Source of the DNA: Monosporascus cannonballus
Taxonomy: Eukaryota > Ascomycota > Sordariomycetes > Xylariales
Length of the DNA stretch: 64,000 nt
Reading direction: 5' to 3'
Assembly (NCBI GenBank): GCA_004154925.1
Contig: QJNS01000080.1
Location: forward strand, 1 to 64,000
Shown: piece by piece, positions 34,944 through 47,648 of the stretch
How the letters are laid out: every line of letters begins with the position of its first letter
Position numbering within the stretch: the stretch's first letter is position 1
Translations under genes and position numbers: made by a program
Notes under the pieces: generated by a model
Database searches by the model: none
Seen by the model: the letters and a program-made list of their open reading frames with translations, nothing else
Told to the model about the DNA's origin: nothing

Positions 34944-36161
34944 TGACACCCCCGTGCCTCGCTTGCTGTTGTTTCCCGTACCCCTTGAAGACTTTCCCAT
35001 ATCAAGATAGGCACCGCCGCGGCCTACACAGATGCAGCTTCACGATAGCACACACATTCCACTTCCAAAACAACACACTTGATACCACTAACATCTACCC
35101 ACCTCCATCACCACTTTTTGTTTCATCCTTACTGGATCAAATGTTCTATCCTGCACGCACAATATCGAAAGAAACAATCGTACCCGAGCATGGCATCTAA
35201 GCATTTTGATACTACAACCTATGAAGGTTGGTGTTTATGTACTCGGTCAATATGGTACACGGGGCATTCCGATATGTTATGCTAAATATTTCGAGTGCCG
35301 GTAGACCGACTACTAAAAGGATAGACGCGTCACCAAACCTCGAAATATCTGATAGATTATGCCATGCTGTAACAGTATTATGGTTTACATATCAATATAA
35401 CTACATTGCTATAGCATCTACCTGGTTGCAACTTTTGAGCCCTGCTGTCCGTTTCGTAATATTATTAGTCTACCCTCTTACCTGTCCCGTCCTACTCCGT
35501 TCTTATTGACATAATCTTGAGCTGGACGTCGAGTTCCAGCCCTGTTCGGCTACCCCAAGATATAGCCTACCAAGTCATATATAGAAGAACTCCAGCGAGT
35601 TCAGCCAAGCAGCGGACTGGCTAGTGTGGACATCCTCGTCATGTTGCTGTATTCACTATCGCGAAGCCCATGCAAAGAAGCGGGATATTTTATTTTTCTG
35701 CATAGCTCACTGGATAAGACATTGGTTGGAACAGTTCCATACTAGCGACCCACGATTGAGAATGGAGACATGGCATTATATACCTACTGTCGACGTACCC
35801 GTCGTTGTCGAGACAGTGCGACATTACTCGATATCCTTAACTGGGCAAACGATGCCCGAAAATTCAAAACACAACTTCCAGTGCGGCCGGTTTCCCTAGT
35901 GATAGCAGCGTAGAAGTGAACATAAATTTAATAATTCGTTGCAGGGCCATTCTTAGAAGCCAGCAAAATAATGATCTATGATCTGGGGTATTATAGAATC
36001 CAACATCTCCAACCGATACGAGATGATAACCACAAACGCACAGTCCTACCAGCAACCGGAACAGGCGGGACATATACCCCCAAATATGTACACACTGTGG
36101 GACGAGGGGACATCAACCACGAATCACATAAGAACCTCCCCACCCCAATCTAACCAGCGTC
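34944..36161. other. Intergenic region downstream of the kinesin gene, no gene seen
   Basis: About 1.2 kb with only short unsupported frames. It contains the 3' end of the kinesin-like transcript unit near 36161. Nothing else is recognisable. Confidence 0.45.
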
Positions 36162-38953
36162 TCAAAACTTCCCCTCATCATCATCCACATCCTCTAGCGA
36201 ATTCCACTTCTTCGCGGGCAACCTGCGGACCTTTTTGGTGGGGCTGCCGGTGCTCGCGACCCTGAGGATCCCTTTCTTGCCGCTCTTCTTGTTCTCGTCT
36301 CCCCCTTGGCCGCTACTACTCACGCGCAGGCCTTCGAGCCTGCTCCCGAGCCCCGCGACGTCTGCAGCGGAATTCCCGGCTCCGGTCCTAGAGCTGGAGA
36401 CGACGTCGCCCCTCTCCTGGAGGGGGGCGCGACGTGTGGGCGTGCGGCTGGCGAGCTCGCGCCTCAAGACGGCGACCTCTCGGCGCAGGCGCTCGTTTTC
36501 CTGCTCGAGGTTCTCGATTAGAACGTTCTCCTTGTCCTCTCCTCCGCCGTCATTTTCGTTCTCGTCATTGTAGCTTTCCACCGGACCACCGTCGCTAGGC
36601 GATGTGACGACAATGCGCGCCATGAGGTCGGCCTTGCGGTCCCAGTGCTCGGTGCCGCGCTCGAGCTCGAGGTCTAGGGAGGCCTTCCAGCGGCTCATCT
36701 CGAGCGCGAGCCGGTGCTCGAAGTCGGCGTAGCACTCCTCGCGCACGTCCTGCTCGAGCTCGAGCACGCGGTCCTCGAGCGACAGCAGGTGCGCCTCGGC
36801 CTGCACACGGGCCTCCGTCTCGCGCGCCAGCTCCGCGTGCAGCTGGTCGATGACGTCGGACATGCGCGCGATCTCGAGCGCCGCGTTCTCCATCATCCCG
36901 CGTTGCTCCGTGTCCGGGGCCGAGACGGGCGGCGAGAACGTCCGCTGGCTGCGGCTGTGGCTGTGGTTGCCCGACGACGCTGCCGACTGGAAGAACGGCC
37001 CGCTGTGGCTGTGGCTGGAGAGTGGGGAGCTCAGTGTCGGGGGGCTGCTGCCGAGTTCGGACGAGGACGGGTGGTGCGCCGAGGGGCCGCCAACCCCACC
37101 GCCGAGGATCGTCGAGGTGGTCGACGGCACCCGCGGCACGGTCACTTCCCGGGCGAGGGCGCTGTAACGCAAGATCTGCGAGGTCGCGTTGAAGTCTCCA
37201 TGGGGATCCACGGTGACGATCATGACAGCCTTCTGGAGGTTGCGCCGCCCGCCGGTGGATTGTGAGAGCGAACCACCAGACGGGAAGGAGTTGGTGAAGA
37301 GCAACTCTGTGAGCTTGCACTGTCGGAACGGTACAAGGTTCGGCTGAAGCTGGCTATTAGTCAGAACAATTGGGAATTACGAGGGGAAATAACGGACTTT
37401 GGCCATGTTGCTGGGATCACTGAAAATCTGGAGGCATTGGCCCAGGTACATCAAACTCTCGTTGATCTTGCCGGCCTCGGCCAGAGTCGCGCCCTGCGTC
37501 TTGGCATCCCTTGCTCGCTCACTGCCTGCTAAGTCAACAATACTCAATGTGCTGCTTCCCCATTGGGCACTGCTACGCCCACGACGCCTCTTCTTGACTT
37601 CGACGCAGAAGAAGCCATGGCTCCGGGAGGACACGCTGTTACTGCCGGTTCCGGCGACACGTCTCTCGTGAAGGCCGGCTTCGAGTACCATTAACGCCTC
37701 CTTAAGGCTGCCACATACGATTTTCCGAAGGCCTGCGACAACTTTGCGGTCGGAGGAGAGCTCCGTGGACTTGAAGAGAAGCGGGCGTCGCCGGTATTCT
37801 TTCGTCGCGTTCGATTTGATGGGTGGGGTGAGGAGGTCGAATATCCGGTCGTTGTAAACTTCGTACATGGAAATAACGATCGCATATTCAGCAGACGGAT
37901 CGCAAGAAGCTCTTATCGAGCCGATGCTTGGCGCTTGGGGCATCGCGGATGGCCGCTGCAGTTGGCGTCGCGCTGTCTGTGGTGGAGGGTAATCGCCCTT
38001 TGTTGGAGTCTTAGTAACGTTCTTCCTCTTAGCTGCGGAGGTGAGAGACATATAATGCTTCTTCGGGGGTTGAGTATGGGCCAACTTTGGCTTGTGCAAA
38101 CCGGCGGTTGACACCGCCGGTGCCCTGCCTCGTGGCCTTTCACTCGGAGGCGTAGAGAGCAGAGTAATCCTCGACAGGTCGTCTTCATGACGAACAAGCC
38201 GTACGCTCCCAGGGCTATCCGGGAAGAGGCCCGGCAATTGCGGACATATATCAAGGAGAGAAGGGCGAACGAAATCACGCTGGGGTCGTACAATCAATGG
38301 TGTTGCTGCCCTCGATCCAGCCCGCGACCCGGCCCGCGACGGTGCCCCAAGGTCGCTGTACACGGTCTCGAGGAACGCCGAGGCCGCGTAAATGCTGGCT
38401 TCGGAGGCATCAGCCGCCCGAATACTAGCCTCCAGGGAGGCGGATGTGTTGCAGTCCACAACATTGTTGCTGATCGATCGAAATAGCACATCTAGTGCGA
38501 GTTGAGTCAAGCCGCGCTGGCTTCGTGAGCCAAGTATCGTGTGGGTCTGTCCGCTAGGTCAACAACAACCAATTCTGTCTGATCAAGTCGCGTCCCAACT
38601 CAACGCTGAAGAAATACCTTCCCGGATCCGGTGACCCCTAGAGTCGCAAGCAGTCCATCTGTGCCATCACCGCCGTGTGGCGCGAGAACACCTTCCACGA
38701 GAGGTAATACCCTCGTGCCTTGGAATAAATCCAACTGGGTTGCGTCTTCCTCGAACACCTGTGTGAACGCAAACTTTTCGATTGCTCTTCGGCGGTCGTT
38801 CGGGGGATTCAGTGCAATATGTGTAGGCGCATCTTGGCTTTCCTGATCCTCAACAGACAGGAATCTTTCGGCTCTGGTGCTCCCGGCCGGCGGAGGCCGC
38901 AACCGTAAGTAGACCTGGAAGAGGTTTGCCTGCGATTTCGACGGCGGCTCCAT
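36162..38953 (-). CDS. Kinesin-6-like motor protein with a long motor-domain insertion
   Basis: Three exons on minus: 38953-38618, 38546-37398, 37343-36162; introns of 71 and 54 nt keep phase 0. Total 888 codons plus stop. The first ATG in frame (38953) is used. The N-terminal motor starts FQVYLRLRPPP; the P-loop is GVTGSGKT (106-113, split by intron 1), switch I is NSVSSRSH (415-422), switch II is DLAGSE (450-455), then VPFRQCKLTELLF. A poorly conserved insertion of about 150 residues (about 175-330) precedes YEVYNDRIFDLL; such an insertion is the mark of kinesin-6 (MKLP/KIF20/Klp9) motors of the spindle midzone. The tail has a coiled coil (about 620-740), a second short coil, and a basic C-terminus. 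Intron 2 has an unusual GTCCGT donor and two possible in-frame CAG acceptors 6 nt apart. Role in anaphase spindle or cytokinesis is inferred from family. Confidence 0.87.
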
Positions 38954-41500
38954 ATCGATGGAATGCTCTGCCCTGTGAGATTTTTCTGATATTGACCTTA
39001 ATGTTTGGTTGGTAATTGCCAACAGCTCATACCAAAGCTACGAATGTAAAAAGAGTGATTGTAGCTGCTATTGGCAGTCACGATCCAAAACGGAATAACG
39101 TGGATACCAAAATAAGTGTTTGCAGTAGGTCTGTATGTTGTGCATACGAGTGGACGCCAAAAGGGCGACGATGCAACACGTGCATAGGGGCTAACGAGGG
39201 TATTTTGTTTACTCTCAGCTCGGACGAACCAGCAGAGGCCAATTCAATATTCTGCCGTTGTCATTCCAACCGATAAGATAAGGAGGGCCCTATTGTGGAT
39301 CCGATCTCAATTTAGCCCTATCTCTAGTGCAGATCCTGGGTGAATGTTTCCGTAAACTGTTGCCAAGCACGCTCGTTTGACGTGAACAGGGATGTCCCGC
39401 ACCTCCCAGCTGGTACCTCTTCTCTACCGCGAGCCATCTTTCTCATTTTTCGGTCGGCCTCAGGCGCTTTTGACGAGCTGGGAAATAATCCCTGTTCATG
39501 CAAGTTACGAACCGGGACGCTACCTATATCACTGTCATACTAGTAAACCGGGTAGTTCGAGCAGGTTACTTGTCAAGAAATACCGGCTAGCGATGACTGG
39601 TTTGCTAGAACGCATACGCTACGTTTGGACTTCTGGTTCCCGTAATAAGTAGGTCCCCCACGGCACGAGACCCATCCATGCCGGCGCCCGGAATTATCAT
39701 GACAGCAACCAATGTCTAGAATGCCAATTAGACTAAAATTCTCTGGCTTCTACCTACAGTAGTCTGAGGAGTAACAGCATCTCGACCTTTGAACAGACCA
39801 TAAAGTGGCCCAAGGTGGATGAGTATCCCGACGATGTAACTAGTCCGTAGTAGGTACGTCAAATTGCATGCGTAAGTGCAGCACGTCATATCCACCTACC
39901 TAGTTAGGATCTTACAGCACCTAGTACCCTGAAGGAAATCGAGATCTCAATATGCAAAGAATTAGAAGAAATGGGGCATTTGACAGATCCCATGAGCACA
40001 TACTGTGAAGGAAGACACAATGCGTCCCCGTTATTGACGGAGCCGGAGGATGAGACTAGACCAAAAGCGGTGCTGAAACGAGTATCCAGCCGCGAGGTCT
40101 TCAAAATGATCGTCCCCTTGGGAGGCTCAATATCTCTGGGCGCCAGGGTGGGGAAAACTGGAGGGGGAGGTAGCCATAATAGTGTAAAACGAATGAGTTC
40201 ATTGCGGGGAATTGGAGTATGGTATTGCCATCGAGCATTGGGTATCGCTGTCTTATAAATTTTTTTATCTTCTATTGCTTCGCGTCGCTTGCATCCTGAC
40301 TCTAATAGCACTTTTAATTCAAGATGTGACAGCAATGCATGGTGACACTGCATATATGAAGTGACCAAACCAGCTTCAGCTGAGATCAGCAGACGCTTCC
40401 TCACATCTCCAAACGTTTATACCACTGTGCCGTGCCGTGCCGTATGCCCCATTTTGGGTCCTTCATGCTTGAGCTGTGATTCGGCCAAATTTTATCGCGT
40501 AGACTCGACACTCGGCTACTGGTAGAGGGGCAAGGAGGACTTCCACCGATGTGTCACTCACTGTTCATAAGACTACCTGTGACTCCATTCCTCTGCGTCA
40601 TATCGAAAGGATCCTATGAGACTGTCCAAATGCATATGCAGTCCAGAGGTGAGGGACTCGACAGGGGCTCGAAATTGACATCACATGAGTACTTATCCAT
40701 TCTCACGGTGGGCGGCATAAGAGACTGCAGCTGCTGTAGGCGCCTCTCGGTGGGTGTTATTTTGGGAGAGCATACCTAGTAGGTAGCATGACCACGTAGA
40801 AGTGCTTCACCAAAGGGCTCAAGATAATGCTCACGATGGTTCTCACAAGAGATACGTGGACACAACACCTTTGACTTCGACGTATGAGACTGGAACCCTT
40901 CTAGAAATGCTTCCTTTAGTGACCATTCACCACTCACTGAGTGGTCGAATGTGGGTGGACAGAAACGCGGTTTTGGCGCTAAAAACACAGAGAAAAAGGC
41001 GGTGACAAACTGGCCCGAAGAAAGAAAAGAACCTTGGAAAGATTTAAGGTGCGCCGAGCCAATCACAAGTCGAGTAAAAGCTGGGAGTCAAGCTACGGCG
41101 AGAGCTTGGACCCCCCGCCCATGTACCCACCGACGCTAATATGGTGGATCTGCTAGTCAACTCTATTGCAGTCAAGGCGGATCCCTATCGGACGGTACCT
41201 TGAGTACCTAACGTAAGGGTTCAAGGTGTGGTGATAGTGGGCGTGCAGCCCGAAGCCCGCCCTGGGTGAACTGCACTGAGTGGAGAGGAAAAAAAGTTTG
41301 GCGGGGGTGCTTCATCCAGCAATGAAAATTTCCCGTGCTTGACTTCTGAGACCTCCTTCTTTCCTCCTCCCACCAAGGAACCAAATCACCAATCCAGACA
41401 ACGAAGTCGCACTACAACCAGCAATTCAAGGGAATTATCAGTATACATAACCAACTTCGTCGAGAATATGCCTTCGGCCGTCGCTGAGCTGTAAACGCCC
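38954..41500. other. Long intergenic region between divergent genes, no gene seen
   Basis: About 2.5 kb between the kinesin gene (minus) and the acidic-protein gene (plus). The longest frame (39904-40404 minus) lacks an ATG start and any family resemblance. A short tandem GTGCC repeat occurs near 40426-40441. Both flanking promoters must be here. Confidence 0.45.
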
Positions 41501-41538
41501 ACTACGGGACATGTCCCCCAAGAGGCATGTCCCGTAGT
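41501..41538. other. Perfect 13-bp inverted repeat (potential hairpin)
   Basis: ACTACGGGACATG (41501-41513) is exactly complementary in reverse to CATGTCCCGTAGT (41526-41538), with a 12-nt spacer. It lies about 490 bp upstream of the acidic-protein start codon. The stem is GC-rich enough to be stable as RNA or cruciform DNA. It could be a binding site for a dimeric regulator, a terminator of an unseen RNA, or the scar of a small element. Confidence 0.75.
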
Positions 41539-42027
41539 CCTTCAGTTCACCGAGATATTCAATTGGATCCCCCGACCTCGACGAAGTTTACAGAGACTCT
41601 TACTGTCCTGTGCCTTTTCTCATACGGAAAGGCACCCCGGGAGTCTGAACAGAACTAGAAACACTACGCATTTGGCCCTTCTACTACGGGCTTTGCACCT
41701 CTGATAATCTACTGATCGACCCCATAAACCCCCTACCTCTCCCTTTGGGCTTGACGACTTCACTACCTCAGGCCTTTCCATACTATATCTTGGAGGATAC
41801 ATCGACAAGCAATCCTTGACGGATTAAGCATACCTAGATTCGAGGTTTAGTATAACCTCTGCAAATATCACAGACTAGTCGTGGCTGGCTGCCATTAAGG
41901 GGCTTCGATAACATACTCGCTGCCGTTTGCCTCGACACTCTAAACACCGCGTCCGAGACCAACCCCCCCCACCCCCCCTCCTTTGTTAGCCCCTGCATAT
42001 CCCACATCTATCTGCATAGAACAAACA

Positions 42028-43826
42028 ATGTCACGCAACGTACGGAAGAAGCAGCACTCTAGGCCCCTCCAGGTGGCGAAACGCCGAGATTCGGACGTTT
42101 CGTCTTCCCTCGACCTGTCTGACGATGGTGGTTACTCTGCCGTGGAAGACATCACCGATTCCGATGAGGACGAGGAAGATGTAGTGGCGGTCGAGGAAGA
42201 GCACATTGTCGCCAATGCGTTGCATAACGTTGTCCGCAGCTCTCCTCGACCGGTTGAAGAAGACGAAGAAGGCGACGACGAAGATGAAGAAGACGACGAT
42301 GATGACGACGACGCTGAAAGTACCAGCTGGGATGGCTTTCCGTCTGACGCGGACGAAACGCTTCCCGCCGCCCGTGGACTCGAAGACCCCTTTGTCTCTG
42401 GTCTCGAAGATTCGGTTGTAGAGCGCCGCGTGCGCTTCGACGTACCCGACTCATCCGACGGGGAATCGACTGAGACGGACGATGACATTGATCACGAGTT
42501 CTTTCCCGACATATTTGTCGATCAGAACTCTCTCGATCCTTCATTCCGCCGGGAGATTGAGGATGATCCGGATGATGATAATTCCTCGAATTCGGGGTTC
42601 TGGGACTTCAACGGGGCCGGTGATTTTTCCATAGACGACGGAACCTCGGATATCGAAGCCTTTATTATGAAAGCTTTGGAGCAAGACGATGATAGCACCC
42701 CCGTTGCCACCCCTATGATAGGCCACGACCTCTTATTCACTGCCGATCCCACCCCCATCCCATCACCTGCCATCGATGATGACATCTCGCTCGATGGATA
42801 TCAAAGTGAGTAGAGTGGTCAAACCAGAGAGGGTCAAGCTAATCAAAAATGCGCTCAGCCGATGGTGAGACCACAGAGGAAGAAGATCCGCCCGAGAGAC
42901 CTCCCCGGCGTAAGACGCGAAGGGAGAACTTGGATGATTCTTCTGACTCGGAACCCGTCACTCTCATTAAACCTCAGCGTGGCCAACCACGTATCGGCAG
43001 GTTCAATCTCGACGGTTCACACAAGAAGCCCATTGCCATTGTCAATCCAAGAACCGGCAAGATGATGATATTTACGCCTCAGAAGACAGGGAAGAGAGCA
43101 TTGGACCTCTCCCCTGAACAGTTCGACCTGCAGTGGCTCCAACCAATCCCCGAGGCATCTCCTCTGATCAACTCCGGCAACATGATGATGAGTGCCATGG
43201 TGTCTTCCAACACCTTTGGCGACTTCATGAATACCCAGGCGGCTGGTCCTGCCGAGGCGTTCTTCTCATTGCCCTCGGACTCGAATATCTTCGACGGCAG
43301 CTCTGATGCCGAAGGAGATGGGGAAGACGAGGGCGAGAAGAACCTCAAGCTCGAGGACTTCCTCACACTCGAAGATTTTGCTCCTTCCTCGGATGATGAT
43401 GAGGAGGAGGACAACGATCCGGCGGAGGATCCGATTCTCTCCACGCCGACCTGTACACCGGGTCGTCCCACGACTGCGTCCAGTGACGTGACCTCCCTTC
43501 TGGACCACTTCGGAAACAATGCAGATATCGTGGGCGCGTTTCGTCGGGATCAGGCGAACCATCAATTGATCAGCCGTAGCAAGGCTACTCGTGACTCGCT
43601 TGCGTTTTCCGGCCCATACTACGAGGGAACCCTTCGCGGCATCAAAGACGGACGAATTGCTACTACCAACGTTCCCATCTCACCCGTCCGCAAGCAAAGG
43701 AAAATGTCCGACATGGCAAGTAGTCCCCTAGCCGGAGCCTCGCAGAAGCGAAAGGCTTCGAACGAACAACAGTGGGGGCATAAGCGGCAAAGGAGTATAT
43801 CCGACGTCGACCTCCTTGGTATCTAA
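42028..43826 (+). CDS. Highly acidic, probably nuclear fungal protein of unknown function
   Basis: Two exons: 42028-42805 and 42859-43826, joined over a 53-nt intron (GTGAGT donor, CTAAT branch, CAG acceptor). Total 581 codons plus stop. The ATG at 42028 follows ACA and starts MSRNVRKKQHSRPLQVAKRR, a basic stretch that could be a nuclear localisation signal. Residues about 25-130 and 170-215 are packed with Asp/Glu/Ser, including a pure acidic run. The middle has PRRKTRRENLDDSSDSEP, IAIVNPRTGKMMIFTPQK and a second acidic block. The C-terminal part SRSKATRDSLAFSGPYYEG is the best conserved-looking section, followed by a basic tail (QKRKAS, GHKRQRS). No known domain is visible. Similar acidic proteins exist across filamentous ascomycetes. 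Chaperone-like or chromatin roles are possible but unproven. Confidence 0.8.
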
Positions 43827-44745
43827 TCTATTGATACAGTCGTCTTCGACATCCCGCCTTGTTGTCTACCGCCGCAAAGGACGCCATACAAAGACGCCGA
43901 TGGACGGCATGACCTCAAAACAGGTCATCCCTGGCCATAACTATGAACAATTAGCATCTCAATGACGAGTGCGGTCGATATGCTTCTTCTTTAGTGTTTT
44001 CATCATGTTTTGTAAGGTGTACTTTCCGTCAAAACACAAGCTATTGCTGCGGCGTAGCAAGTACACAAAAGTCTTCTCCAATGAATTGTATGTTCCTTAG
44101 CGTTATTAAGTAGTATCAATGAAGCGCATTCACACCCTTACACCTGACCACGGGGATGCTCTCCCGACTAACTGATGTGTGGTTGCTCTGGGGCGCATTA
44201 CAGCGGTAGGTTCGCCGTCGCAGTATCGTGGCGAGTAGCGGTTTTGGCTTTATGGGATAGCACTGATTAGGTGATGGTCTGAAGTCACCCTACACTCCAC
44301 CTCTAAGTCGATTGTCCTAGTGTCCACAAAATTATTTGTTTCACTGGAGGACTGATCAAAGCCTGTCTACGCTTCTTATAATGTGGGTGGGTGTCTTTGT
44401 CAACGATGCTGGCTTTATCGTAGCCGGGTCGAAAACGGTAATGTCGAGTAAGCTGCCCTTTGTTACCAACTCGACCATCCCGGACAGTCTGAGTTCAGTA
44501 CACTCACCAATACAGCCTCGACAACCACCAATGATAGTCTTATTCAAACTGGATGGGCGCACTCAGGACACCGCCGTAGACTGACATAACCGGACAGAGA
44601 AGCAGTATGTACGTATTCCTCTACAACTCGATCACACACTAAGTGACACGTAGACTCACCACCGACACCACGTCGCGGGAAAAGTCCGAAACGAAGAGGT
44701 CCGGGGTGGTAACACCGTAAGAATACGAACCCCCCGCAGGCGGGC
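43827..44745. other. Intergenic region, no gene seen
   Basis: About 900 bp between the acidic-protein gene and the broken kinase-like gene. No domain-bearing frame. The true 5' end of the kinase-like gene may extend into it: a possible acceptor CCCCGCAG lies at 44731-44738 directly before the first recognisable coding sequence. Confidence 0.45.
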
Positions 44746-47216
44746 GTGCCCTTCCTGGGCGGCCCCCCGATGCCGCCGGGCTTGGGCCCGCACTTCAGGA
44801 TGCACCTGGCCAACATGCAGAAGAGCAACTGGGAGATGCAGCAGTACCGCACGCACAACGGCGGCACCTTTGGGCCGGGCCCGTCCTCTGGCCCATGCTC
44901 CCCGTGCCCTGGCGCGACCGCGTCACCGCAGCGCCGAGCCCGTTCCAGCCGCATGGGAATGTTTGGATTAAGTATCGGAGTAGGTAGACAGCTCCTGAGT
45001 GTTCCTTTTCCTACTTCACATGTGTCTTTCGTTGCGGTGGCGGGGATCTGGGACTGTTCCACCTCGGAGAGCTTCGAAGCACCTCGCTTTGCAATTTCTT
45101 CGGTTCCCTTACCATTTCCCCGACCATAATTACTAATGCCGCCCTTCTTCGACCACAGTCCACCCAAGCCAGTCCCCGATTCTCGACCAGATCGTCCACA
45201 AGTCGCAGCTGAGGTCCGAGCAGGACCGGCGCGCCTGGCGCCGTCTGCAGGAGTCCAAGGTGTTCTTCGGCACGGGCGGCGCGACACCCGGCACGCGGAA
45301 GACCTGGCACTACCGCCGCGTGCTCGGCTTCGGCGGCAATGGGCTTGCGGCGCACTGGCGCGTCCACGAGGACGCCGACAGGGCGCACCACGACGTCGCC
45401 GTCAAGATCCAGCTCCGCGGCTGGCGCAGTTTGGACCTGAAGAAGGAGAAGATGGTCATGAGGGTGTGTTCAGCCACCTATTTTCTTCTTCCTCTCTTGA
45501 ATTTTTTTCTTCATATACCTTCAAAAAAATCTTTATTATTGCTCATGGGAGGGAGTGGAGTCGGGTGCTAACCTCCCGCCTTTCTGTAACACAGAAACTC
45601 AGCCATGCAGCGCACATCGTGCAAGAGGTTCCGCCGGAGCCGATAGGCAAGCCGGCGCGGAAGAACATCCCCTTAGAGTGGAGGGAGGACGACTCGAGCG
45701 ACGAGTACGATTCCAGCGGCGACGAGGATACGCCTGTAAGATATATGCTCAATGCTGTTCAAAGAGCACAAGAGCTTCGTGTGCTTGGAACGTGCCCAGC
45801 GGAATTACCGCTAACTTCAACAAATTTCAGGAATATCGCCCAGCAAACAGAAGAAGACGGAAAGCCCGGAGGGACTTCACGCCACAAAAACCGGCAGCCA
45901 AGGTGAGGCGGTGGTTTGGTCCACCGCCCACCGTCAACAACGACAACGGGCCGCCGGCTGTGGGCGAGGTTTCGGGCGACGAGAAGGACTTCATCATGCT
46001 TGAGTACCTGGAGAACGGCGACCTGCGGAACCTGATCGCCAAGGTGCGGAACGTGGGGGCGGAGTTCCCGAACCGCGTGCTCTGGTCGTTCTGGCTGTGC
46101 CTTACCAAGCAGTGCGTCGCCATGGCGTACTACCCGCGCAAGTTCCACCCGGACCGCCACAGAGTCCCCCGATGGCGGAAGCCTCGACGAGTTCATCCCG
46201 CCCGCCGAGCAGAAATGGCGGAGGAAGCGCATGGTGCATTTCGATTACGACCCGTGCAACAGTGAGGACTACTTCTATTTCTGTGTGGAGACGAATTAAG
46301 GCTAACGGATGATTCATTTAGTATTCGTAGGGAACCTGGAACCTGGAACCTGGAAACCTGCAACACCATCTAGTCCCGAAACTCAAGGTATGGAATAAGG
46401 GCGCAGACGACGTAAGATATCAAGACACTGATCTGCGTACTGGTAGCTGGCGGACTTTGGCTTGGCGGATGAGGTCAAGGAGCAGAAACGAGAGTAAATA
46501 GGAGTGATCGGCCAAAAATCAAGGATAAATACTGACAAAGAGATACAGTTGCTACTACGTCACCAGGCGGCAATATAACAAATTCTATTATTACGCACCT
46601 GTAAGCACGCGTCGAACCCTGCTCGTGCCCCGGTCACACTATTGTAAAGAAGGTGCAGGGCTGACATTCAACCTCCGCAGGAGCAATTTACCGATGAATG
46701 GGATTTCATACCAACTGAGCGCAACGGGGCCAATATCATCGAGGAGCCCGTCGCTGGAAACTACGGGATACACACGAACATCCGGGGCGCAGCATTGGTA
46801 AGCACTTCCATCTGCCCCTTTACCCACAATCAAGAACCTCTACGCATTACTCTTCTAACACCACGCGAACTTCTGCCATACAGTCGATGTGGAGCCTCAT
46901 AACGCTGCACTACCCGCCGCAGCCGCCGCTGGCGGGGTGGCTGGACCTGGACGCGGACACGTCGATCGTGACGTACGGCAACCTGCTGTTCAACGGGCAA
47001 TACGACCACGTGGACCGCGAGCTGCGGTTGATGGTGAACCGGTGCATGGCCCACAGCCCGCTCGAGCACGCCGAGGAGAACTGCGCCCGCGTTCCCGCGG
47101 CCCCCGGCGAGGACGACGCCCGCGTCCACCATTGGCTGCAGAACCAAGTCCTAAGCGCCCAGAGCCTGCGCCAGGAGGTCGGGGATCCCGCGCGCTTCTT
47201 GCGGTCCGTTACTTAG
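44746..47216 (+). pseudogene. Protein-kinase-like gene broken by three indels
   Basis: Nine exon blocks are recognisable: (44746)-44979, 45159-45463, 45595-45735, 45831-46261, 46322-46387, 46447-46493, 46549-46600, 46681-46797, 46884-47216. They have good splice sites and a fungal Ser/Thr kinase-like protein. Motifs: glycine loop VLGFGGNGLAAHWR, VAVKIQ lysine, HFDYDPCN in place of HRDxxxxN, ADFGLADE (DFG), YYYAP-EQF (APE) split by an intron. The exons keep phase only if one base is restored near 44871-44886, one C removed from a C5 run at 46166-46170, and one of three AACCTGG units removed at 46333-46353. As given, the first frameshift alone truncates the protein before the kinase fold. Either a recent pseudogene or errors in the assembly. 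The start codon is unknown. Confidence 0.72.
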
Positions 47217-47648
47217 GTAGCGGCCGGATATGCGACGATTGATCTGTTCTTGGAGATTTATGGCCTGCGAGTCAGACAGCTCGTCAAACTTCAATAGTAC
47301 ATTCAATATGTATTAAGACAGACTCAGAACGGACGTGCAGACACTCTGAGGAGTATTTACATATTCGTTAGCTCTAAGTGGAAGCTGAACTCATTGGGTC
47401 ACTGTTCTTAGATTCTTATCACTAGAGTCAGAGCCATGTCCCACGTATAGGAGCACCCGGGAGGAAAAATAAATTTATGTTCATAAATATAGATTCCGGA
47501 CCAATAAGTAGATCCGAGGTAAAAGAACATCACAATCTCGATGTCTCAAAGAATCGAGTGGTTACATGCCAATGAGTCCAGCATGGTAGCCAATAAGCGA
47601 AAGTGGTCGTAGTCAATCTAAGACTGAACACAACCCCTAATCTCCCCC
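47217..47648. other. Convergent intergenic region, no gene seen
   Basis: About 430 bp between the 3' ends of the kinase-like pseudogene and the HET-domain gene. No feature recognised. Confidence 0.5.

Noticed and set aside
36595..37320. Long minus frame beside the kinesin tail frame, and plus frame 36714-37265
   Set aside because: Arg/Ala/Pro-rich out-of-frame shadows of the kinesin exon; the real frame continues the motor domain and coiled coil.
39904..40404. 166-codon minus frame in the long intergenic gap
   Set aside because: Starts with GTG, not ATG, and shows no family resemblance or splice partners.
42132..42488. Poly-serine minus frame
   Set aside because: Antisense of the acidic Asp/Glu run in the gene at 42028-43826.
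44544..45287. 247-codon minus frame over the kinase-like region
   Set aside because: Antisense to recognisable kinase-family exons with no domain of its own.
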